37,485 nt of DNA from the NCBI RefSeq assembly GCF_000969605.1, contig NZ_JZUE01000039.1, positions 1-37,485 on the forward strand. The letters are read 5' to 3'. Source of the DNA: Aquincola tertiaricarbonis (lineage in GTDB: Bacteria > Pseudomonadota > Gammaproteobacteria > Burkholderiales > Burkholderiaceae_C). Made by a program: the position numbers and the translations under genes. This document shows positions 33,155 to 37,485 of this stretch, piece after piece (positions within the stretch are counted from its first letter, which is position 1; every line of letters begins with the position of its first letter). A model generated the notes under the pieces. It was not told the DNA's origin. It saw only the letters and a list, made by a program, of their open reading frames with translations, and made no database searches.

Positions 33155-34279
33155 ATGCTTACTGCTGTCCCGCCCGCCACGCCCGAAGACGACCTGCAAG
33201 CCATGCGCCTCGCATTGGCCGTGGCGGAGCAGGCGGTCGGGCTGTCGGACCCCAACCCCCGTGTCGGTTGCGTGCTCAGGGGCGAAGGCTGGCAGGTGAC
33301 GGGCTTCACCCAGGCGGCTGGATCGGCCCATGCGGAAGTGATGGCGCTGCGTGCCGCCCGCGAAGCCGGCCACGATCCCCGCGGCGCAACTGCCTATGTG
33401 AGCCTCGAGCCCTGCGCCCATCACGGCCGCACACCGCCTTGCTGCGACGCCCTGATCGATGCGGGCATCGCGAGGGTGGTAGTCGCCCTGGAAGACCCGT
33501 TTCCCCAGGTGAGTGGTGCCGGGCTGGAGCGGCTGCGCCGGGCGGGGGTGCAGGTGGAGGTCGGCCTGCTGGCTGCGCAGGCCCGCGAGATCAACATCGG
33601 ATTCCTGTCCCGCGTGCGGCGGCAGCGGCCCTGGGTGCGGCTGAAGGTGGCGGCGTCGCTCGACGGCCGCACTGCCTTGAACAACGGCGCGAGCCAGTGG
33701 ATCACGGGCCCGGAAGCGCGGGCCGACGGGCATGCATGGCGCCGGCGCGCGGGAGCGGTGCTCACCGGCATGGGCACCGTGAAGGACGACGACCCGCGAT
33801 TGGACGTGCGGCTGGTGCCTACGGCCCGTCAGCCCTTGCGCGTGGTGATCGATTCACGGCTTGACATCGCCGCGAGCGCCCGCGTGCTGCAGCCGCCAGG
33901 CGCTGCGCTGGTGTACACCGCGGTGGCATCGCCGTCCGCATGGCCTGAGCTGCCGCATGTGGAGGTGGCCACGCTGCCTGCCACACCGGCCGGCAAGACG
34001 GACCTGTCGGCATTGCTGGCGGATCTGGCGCGCCGCGGCATCAACGAGCTGCATGTCGAAGCCGGCCATCGGCTCAATGGCTCCTTCCTGCGCGAGGGTT
34101 GGGTGGACGAGTTGCTGGTCTACCTGGCGCCCAGGATGCTGGGGGCCGGGCGCGACATGGCCGCCCTGGGGCCGCTGGAACGCCTGGCCGACGGCCTGGA
34201 CTTCGAATTCATCGACTGCACCCGCGTAGGCGCCGACCTGCGGCTGCGGCTGCGGCCGCGCGGCCGCGACCACTTCTGA
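33155..34279 (+). CDS. ribD: Bifunctional riboflavin deaminase/reductase RibD
   Basis: A 374-residue enzyme carrying out the deamination and reduction steps after GTP ring opening. The N-terminal deaminase domain has zinc ligands H59 (HAEV, with E61), C87 and C96 in PCAHHGRTPPC. The C-terminal reductase domain begins near 160 (RPWVRLKVAASLDGRTAL) and includes WITGPEARADGHAWRRRAGAVLTGMGT. The start at 33155 is preferred to an ATG-like codon at 33128, which has no signal and would overlap the -10-like box. ribE follows after 40 bp. Confidence 0.96.
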   Translation: MLTAVPPATPEDDLQAMRLALAVAEQAVGLSDPNPRVGCVLRGEGWQVTGFTQAAGSAHAEVMALRAAREAGHDPRGATAYVSLEPCAHHGRTPPCCDALIDAGIARVVVALEDPFPQVSGAGLERLRRAGVQVEVGLLAAQAREINIGFLSRVRRQRPWVRLKVAASLDGRTALNNGASQWITGPEARADGHAWRRRAGAVLTGMGTVKDDDPRLDVRLVPTARQPLRVVIDSRLDIAASARVLQPPGAALVYTAVASPSAWPELPHVEVATLPATPAGKTDLSALLADLARRGINELHVEAGHRLNGSFLREGWVDELLVYLAPRMLGAGRDMAALGPLERLADGLDFEFIDCTRVGADLRLRLRPRGRDHF

Positions 34280-34319
34280 CCACCGCACACGCGGCCCTTC
34301 CAACCAGAGAAACCGTCCC

Positions 34320-34946
34320 ATGTTCACAGGCATCATCAGCGGCGTCGGCCGCATCACCCAGGTCCAGTCGCTTGGCGAGCAGGCCGGCCATGGCAAGCAG
34401 CTGTCCATCGCCGCGCCCGCCGGCTACCTGGACGACGTGCAGCCGGGCGACAGCATCGCGATCAATGGCGCGTGCATGACGGTGACTCAGTCCGATGCGG
34501 CTGCTGCCACCTTCACCATCGACATTTCCGCCGAAAGCCTGGACAAGACCGCCGGGCTGTCCCAGCCGGGCCGCGTCAACCTGGAGAAGGCCTTGCGTGT
34601 CCAAGACCGCCTGGGCGGCCATTTGGTGTCGGGGCACGTCGACGGCGTGGGCACGGTGACCCATTTCGCGCCGGTGGGGGAATCCTGGGAGTTGCGCATC
34701 CTGGCCCCGCAGGCGCTGGCCAAGTTCCTGGCCTACAAAGGGTCGATCACCGTCAATGGCGTGAGCCTGACGGTCAATCGCGTGGCCGACCGGCCGGACG
34801 GCTGCGAACTCAGCATCAACCTGATCCCGCACACCATCGAGAACACCGCGCTCGGCGAGCTGGCCGCGGGCAGCGGCGTGAACCTGGAAGTCGACCTGAT
34901 CGCGCGCTACGTCGAGCGCATGCTGGGCCAGGCCGCGACCGCCTGA
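34320..34946 (+). CDS. ribE: Riboflavin synthase alpha chain
   Basis: A 208-residue enzyme that dismutates two 6,7-dimethyl-8-ribityllumazine molecules to riboflavin. It begins MFTGIISGVGRI, as in nearly all homologues, and consists of two similar lumazine-binding halves (GDSIAINGACMTVT and GSITVNGVSLTVN). The ribosome site is weak (AGAGAA). It is the second gene of the rib cluster, followed 61 bp later by ribBX. Confidence 0.96.
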   Translation: MFTGIISGVGRITQVQSLGEQAGHGKQLSIAAPAGYLDDVQPGDSIAINGACMTVTQSDAAAATFTIDISAESLDKTAGLSQPGRVNLEKALRVQDRLGGHLVSGHVDGVGTVTHFAPVGESWELRILAPQALAKFLAYKGSITVNGVSLTVNRVADRPDGCELSINLIPHTIENTALGELAAGSGVNLEVDLIARYVERMLGQAATA

Positions 34947-34995
34947 ACCCCACCGGCCTTCGGCGGCAGTGGCCAGGGCGCGCAGGCGCCCCACC

Positions 34996-35001
34996 TACAA
35001 T
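34996..35001 (+). promoter_or_regulatory. -10 box TACAAT, 6 nt before ribBX (leaderless candidate)
   Basis: TACAAT is near consensus and ends 6 bases before the ATG at 35008. There is no Shine-Dalgarno sequence, and the -35 region (about 34973-34978) is not conserved. It is the clearest of the leaderless-type starts in this window. Confidence 0.5.
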
Positions 35002-35007
35002 GCCCGG

Positions 35008-36132
35008 ATGCCCATTTCTCCTGTTCCCGAGCTGGTCGCCGAGCTGGCCGCCGGCCGCATGGTCATCCTCGTCGACGAGGAAGACCGCGAAAACGAAGGC
35101 GATCTCGTGCTGGCCGCCGAGCATGCCACGCCGGAAGCGATCAACTTCATGGCGCGCTACGGGCGCGGCCTGATCTGCCTGACGCTGACCCGCGAGCGCT
35201 GCGAGCGCCTGCAGTTGCCGCCCATGGCCACGCGCAACGGGACCAAGCACGGCACCGCCTTCACCGTCTCCATCGAAGCCGCCGAAGGGGTGACCACCGG
35301 CATCTCGGCCGCCGACCGCGCGCGCACGGTGCAGGCCGCGGTGGCACGCAACGCGGTGCCGGCGGACCTGGTGCAGCCCGGGCACATCTTTCCGCTGCAG
35401 GCGCAGGATGGCGGCGTGCTGATGCGCGCCGGCCATACGGAAGCCGGCTGCGACCTGGCAGGCATGGCCGGGTTGATGCCCGCGGCGGTGATCTGCGAGA
35501 TCATGAAGGACGACGGCACGATGGCGCGCCTGCCGGACCTGGAGATCTTCGCCCAGGAGCACGGCCTGAAGATCGGCACGATCGCGGACCTGATCCAGCA
35601 CCGCAGCCATACCGAGTCCATCATCCAGCGCGTGGGCGCACGGGCGCTGAACACGGCCTACGGCAACTTCGAATGCACGGTGTTCCGCGACCGCACCGGC
35701 GGTGCCCACCTGGCGCTGAGCGTGGGACGCTGGCAGCCAGACGATGAAGTGATGGTGCGGGTGCATGAGCCCCTGTCGGTGCTCGACCTGCTGGACACCG
35801 CCAACACCCGTCATTCCTGGCCGCTGCCCAGTGCCCTGCGCGCCCTGCAGACGGCCGGACGCGGCGTGGCCGTGCTGCTGAACTGCGCCGACGAGGCCGA
35901 GGCCCTGCTCACCCGCGCCGTGGCGGCGGACGGCCTGGGCGCGCCGCGCCCCGCCAACGCGATGGACCTGCGCACCTACGGCATCGGCTCGCAGATCCTG
36001 CGTGACATGGGCGTGCGCCGCATGCGGCTGCTGGGCCGGCCGCGCCGCATGCCCAGCATGGTCGGCTTCGGCCTCGAGGTCACCGGATTCACCGAAGCAC
36101 CTGCCGCCTCCACGCCCTCTTCCAAGGACTGA
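35008..36132 (+). CDS. ribBA: DHBP synthase with degenerate GTP cyclohydrolase II domain (RibBA/RibBX type)
   Basis: A 374-residue fusion. The N-terminal 3,4-dihydroxy-2-butanone 4-phosphate synthase domain is intact ([12 protein letters not shown] at 22-33; [14 protein letters not shown] near 145-158). The C-terminal GTP cyclohydrolase II-like domain lacks the zinc-binding cysteine motif, usually HSECLTGD-x-FGSxRCDC. In its place is [20 protein letters not shown]. This corresponds to the RibBX hybrids known in proteobacteria, whose second domain is not catalytic. A separate ribA must then exist elsewhere. The ribosome site of ribH overlaps its end. Confidence 0.92.
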   Translation: MPISPVPELVAELAAGRMVILVDEEDRENEGDLVLAAEHATPEAINFMARYGRGLICLTLTRERCERLQLPPMATRNGTKHGTAFTVSIEAAEGVTTGISAADRARTVQAAVARNAVPADLVQPGHIFPLQAQDGGVLMRAGHTEAGCDLAGMAGLMPAAVICEIMKDDGTMARLPDLEIFAQEHGLKIGTIADLIQHRSHTESIIQRVGARALNTAYGNFECTVFRDRTGGAHLALSVGRWQPDDEVMVRVHEPLSVLDLLDTANTRHSWPLPSALRALQTAGRGVAVLLNCADEAEALLTRAVAADGLGAPRPANAMDLRTYGIGSQILRDMGVRRMRLLGRPRRMPSMVGFGLEVTGFTEAPAASTPSSKD

Positions 36133-36133
36133 C

Positions 36134-36598
36134 ATGCAAGGCTCTGACAAAGGCGCCGTCGCCGGCCTGAACGGCGAGCATTTGCGCGTGGGCATCGTTC
36201 GCGCGCGCTTCAATGACGAGGTGACGGCCGGCCTGCATGCGGCCTGCGTGGCGGAACTGGCGACGCTGGGCGTGCGCGCGGATCGCATCCGCAGCGCCGA
36301 AGTACCCGGCGCGCTGGAAGTGCCGGTGGCGCTCCAGGCCATGGCGGCCTCGGGGGAGTTCGATGCGCTGGTGGCGCTGGGCTGCATCATCCGCGGCGAG
36401 ACCTACCACTTCGAGCTGGTTGCCAACGAAAGCGGTGCCGGCGTGACGCGGGTGTCGCTGGACCACCGCCTGCCGGTGGCCAATGCCATCCTGACCGTCG
36501 AGAACCCGTTGCAGGCGCAGGCGCGCATCGAAGAGAAGGGCCGCGACGCGGCCCGCGTGGCCGTGGAAATGGCCTTGTTGCTGAAGGAACTGAAGTGA
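36134..36598 (+). CDS. ribH: 6,7-dimethyl-8-ribityllumazine synthase
   Basis: A 154-residue lumazine synthase. Key parts are [11 protein letters not shown] near the N-terminus, the substrate loop [11 protein letters not shown] and [18 protein letters not shown] with the catalytic histidine. The C-terminal [24 protein letters not shown] is typical. The ATG follows AAGGA by 5 bases and is 1 base after the ribBX stop. The stop overlaps the nusB GTG by 4 bases, so expression of the two is coupled. Confidence 0.97.
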   Translation: MQGSDKGAVAGLNGEHLRVGIVRARFNDEVTAGLHAACVAELATLGVRADRIRSAEVPGALEVPVALQAMAASGEFDALVALGCIIRGETYHFELVANESGAGVTRVSLDHRLPVANAILTVENPLQAQARIEEKGRDAARVAVEMALLLKELK

Positions 36599-37089
36599 GC
36601 CCCGCTCCCAAGAGGCCGAACGGCCCGAAACGCCCGTCGGCCGCCAACGTGGCGCGCCGCAACGCGCGGCAAGTGGCGCTGCAAGGCCTGTACGAATGGC
36701 TGGTGTCGGGCACCGATGCCGGCGTGATCGATGCGCACATGCGCGAGCAGGAAGACTTCGGCAAGGCCGATGCGGCGCATTTCGATGCGTTGCTGCATGG
36801 CTGCATCCACGAGGCGGCCGACCTGGACGCGGTGCTGTCCAAGCATGTGGACCGGCAGACCTCGCAGCTGTCGCCGGTGGAACATGCGGTGCTGCTGATC
36901 GGCTCCTACGAGCTGAAGCACTGCATCGACGTGCCCTACAAGGTGGCGATCAACGAAGCCGTGGAACTGGCCAAGAGCTTCGGCGGCACCGATGGCCACA
37001 AGTACGTCAACGGCGTGCTGGACAAGGCGGCCGCCGAACTGCGGCCGGTGGAAGTGACGGCCGCGCGGGAGGCGCGGCGGACCGGCTGA
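36595..37089 (+). CDS. nusB: Transcription antitermination factor NusB
   Basis: A 164-residue all-helical factor that binds boxA RNA together with NusE (S10) in rRNA antitermination. The N-terminus has the Arg-rich [17 protein letters not shown]. The late segments [16 protein letters not shown] and [33 protein letters not shown] are diagnostic. The start is a GTG at 36595 overlapping the ribH stop, with AAGGAA upstream. The order ribH-nusB is widely conserved. Confidence 0.97.
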   Translation: MSPAPKRPNGPKRPSAANVARRNARQVALQGLYEWLVSGTDAGVIDAHMREQEDFGKADAAHFDALLHGCIHEAADLDAVLSKHVDRQTSQLSPVEHAVLLIGSYELKHCIDVPYKVAINEAVELAKSFGGTDGHKYVNGVLDKAAAELRPVEVTAAREARRTG

Positions 37090-37101
37090 ACCCGGCCGGC
37101 T

Positions 37102-37350
37102 TCAGGCGCGGCCGAATTCGCCGGCGGTGAGGTCGCTCACCACGGCGGTGTACCAGGAGGCGCCGAGGTAGAAGCGCACCGCGCCGGTGGAGCGCCGGCG
37201 CACGAGCATCAGGCTGTCCTGCAGGCCCAGCGCGGCGCTCAGATCGGGCTCGGGGTCGTGCTCCAGTTCGAAGTCGCGGGCATCGAAGCCGTAGGCGGCC
37301 AGCGTCTCGCCCAGCAGGTGCGGCGCTGGCAGGTGGTGCGTCTGGGACAT
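37102..37350 (-). CDS. Small conserved-looking protein of unknown function
   Basis: An 82-residue acidic protein with no signal peptide or membrane segment. The body shows alternating charged and hydrophobic positions (YGFDARDFELEHDPEPDLS, then LMLVRRRSTGAVRFYLG) and a Trp/Tyr-containing segment (ASWYTAVVSDL). The ATG at 37350 has a strong GAAGGAG 6 bases upstream, which supports a real gene; a longer frame from 37437 lacks one. I do not recognise a named family. It is convergent with nusB, 12 bp away. Confidence 0.65.
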   Translation of the reverse strand: MSQTHHLPAPHLLGETLAAYGFDARDFELEHDPEPDLSAALGLQDSLMLVRRRSTGAVRFYLGASWYTAVVSDLTAGEFGRA

Positions 37351-37454
37351 GGTCGGCTCCTTCGAAGGACAGGCACACGATGCTGCCCGCCCTGGTCGTC
37401 GCGCCGCATCCCTCTGAAGAGCGAGCAATCGCTGCACCTGCCAGCGCCGCTAGG

Positions 37455-37478
37455 TGTGAAGCTTCAATAGGTTGTATC
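37455..37478. repeat. Right copy of terminal 24-bp inverted repeat
   Basis: Exact reverse complement of bases 1-24. It is preceded directly by GCTAGG (37449-37454), in the same orientation as GCTAGG at 25-30. Reading outward it starts TGTGAAGCTTCAATAGG and continues for 7 more bases (CGGTGTT) to the end of the window. See the left copy for the interpretation as an IS end. Confidence 0.75.
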
Positions 37479-37485
37479 CGGTGTT

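Noticed and set aside
33115-35007. FMN riboswitch before the riboflavin genes
   Set aside because: The intergenic gaps are 40, 40 and 61 bp and lack the conserved RFN segments.
1-37485. The whole window as one 37-kb transposon bounded by inverted repeats
   Set aside because: The content is mainly housekeeping genes in conserved chromosomal order, with no transposase, integrase or accessory cargo. An IS at each end explains the repeats better.
1-37485. CRISPR arrays, tRNA or rRNA genes
   Set aside because: No regularly spaced repeats, and no tRNA-like T-arm and anticodon combination or rRNA segments, were seen on either strand.

Overview
The window is about 37.5 kb of very GC-rich bacterial chromosome with dense, short-gapped genes and strong GC bias at third positions. 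Gene content and order (tonB-exbB-exbD-exbD, glyA-nrdR with a ZTP riboswitch, ribD-ribE-ribBX-ribH-nusB, edd-eda, minor pilin operon) and an intergenic repeat of a kind I associate with Comamonadaceae-like bacteria point to a betaproteobacterium of the order Burkholderiales, probably the Rubrivivax/Leptothrix/Aquincola group. That placement is inferred from memory of these families, not from a search. No tRNA, rRNA, CRISPR, phage or plasmid genes were seen. No stretch longer than about 265 bp lacks a gene.

Layout: (1) 95-1492, a mercuric-reductase-like flavoprotein. (2) 1757-5640, a TonB energy-transduction operon (TonB, ExbB, two ExbD, TPR protein), followed by a metallo-beta-lactamase-fold hydrolase and a short-chain dehydrogenase (5707-7486). 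(3) 7504-9946, minus strand: a MarR regulator, an MFS transporter and a GDT1/UPF0016 manganese exporter, the last behind a yybP-ykoY Mn2+ riboswitch that starts inside the MFS gene. (4) 10048-10985, a thioesterase and glyoxalase I. (5) 11000-13455, the Entner-Doudoroff pair edd-eda. (6) 13561-15690, a gamma-glutamylcyclotransferase, a MobA-like nucleotidyltransferase and pdxH. (7) 15712-18838, minus strand: msrA, a small His-rich exported protein and a TonB-dependent receptor, plausibly a metal-uptake client of the TonB system. (8) 18932-25252: a giant AsmA-like DUF748 protein, a YdcF-like protein and ubiD. (9) 25509-28300: a lytic transglycosylase, the ZTP-riboswitch-controlled glyA, and nrdR. 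(10) 28390-33114: a six-gene type IV minor pilin operon. (11) 33155-37089: riboflavin biosynthesis plus nusB. (12) 37102-37350: a small unknown gene.

The most notable non-coding signals are two riboswitches, one of which uses the stop codon and last codons of the upstream gene as part of its aptamer. Others are a hairpin covering the translation start of the first minor pilin, several genes with a -10 box only 6-7 nt before the ATG (leaderless candidates), and a 25-bp MarR operator. Finally, a perfect 24-bp inverted repeat lies at the two extreme ends of the window, each copy preceded on its inner side by the same direct hexamer GCTAGG. This is the arrangement expected if both ends run into copies of one insertion sequence with CTAG target preference.
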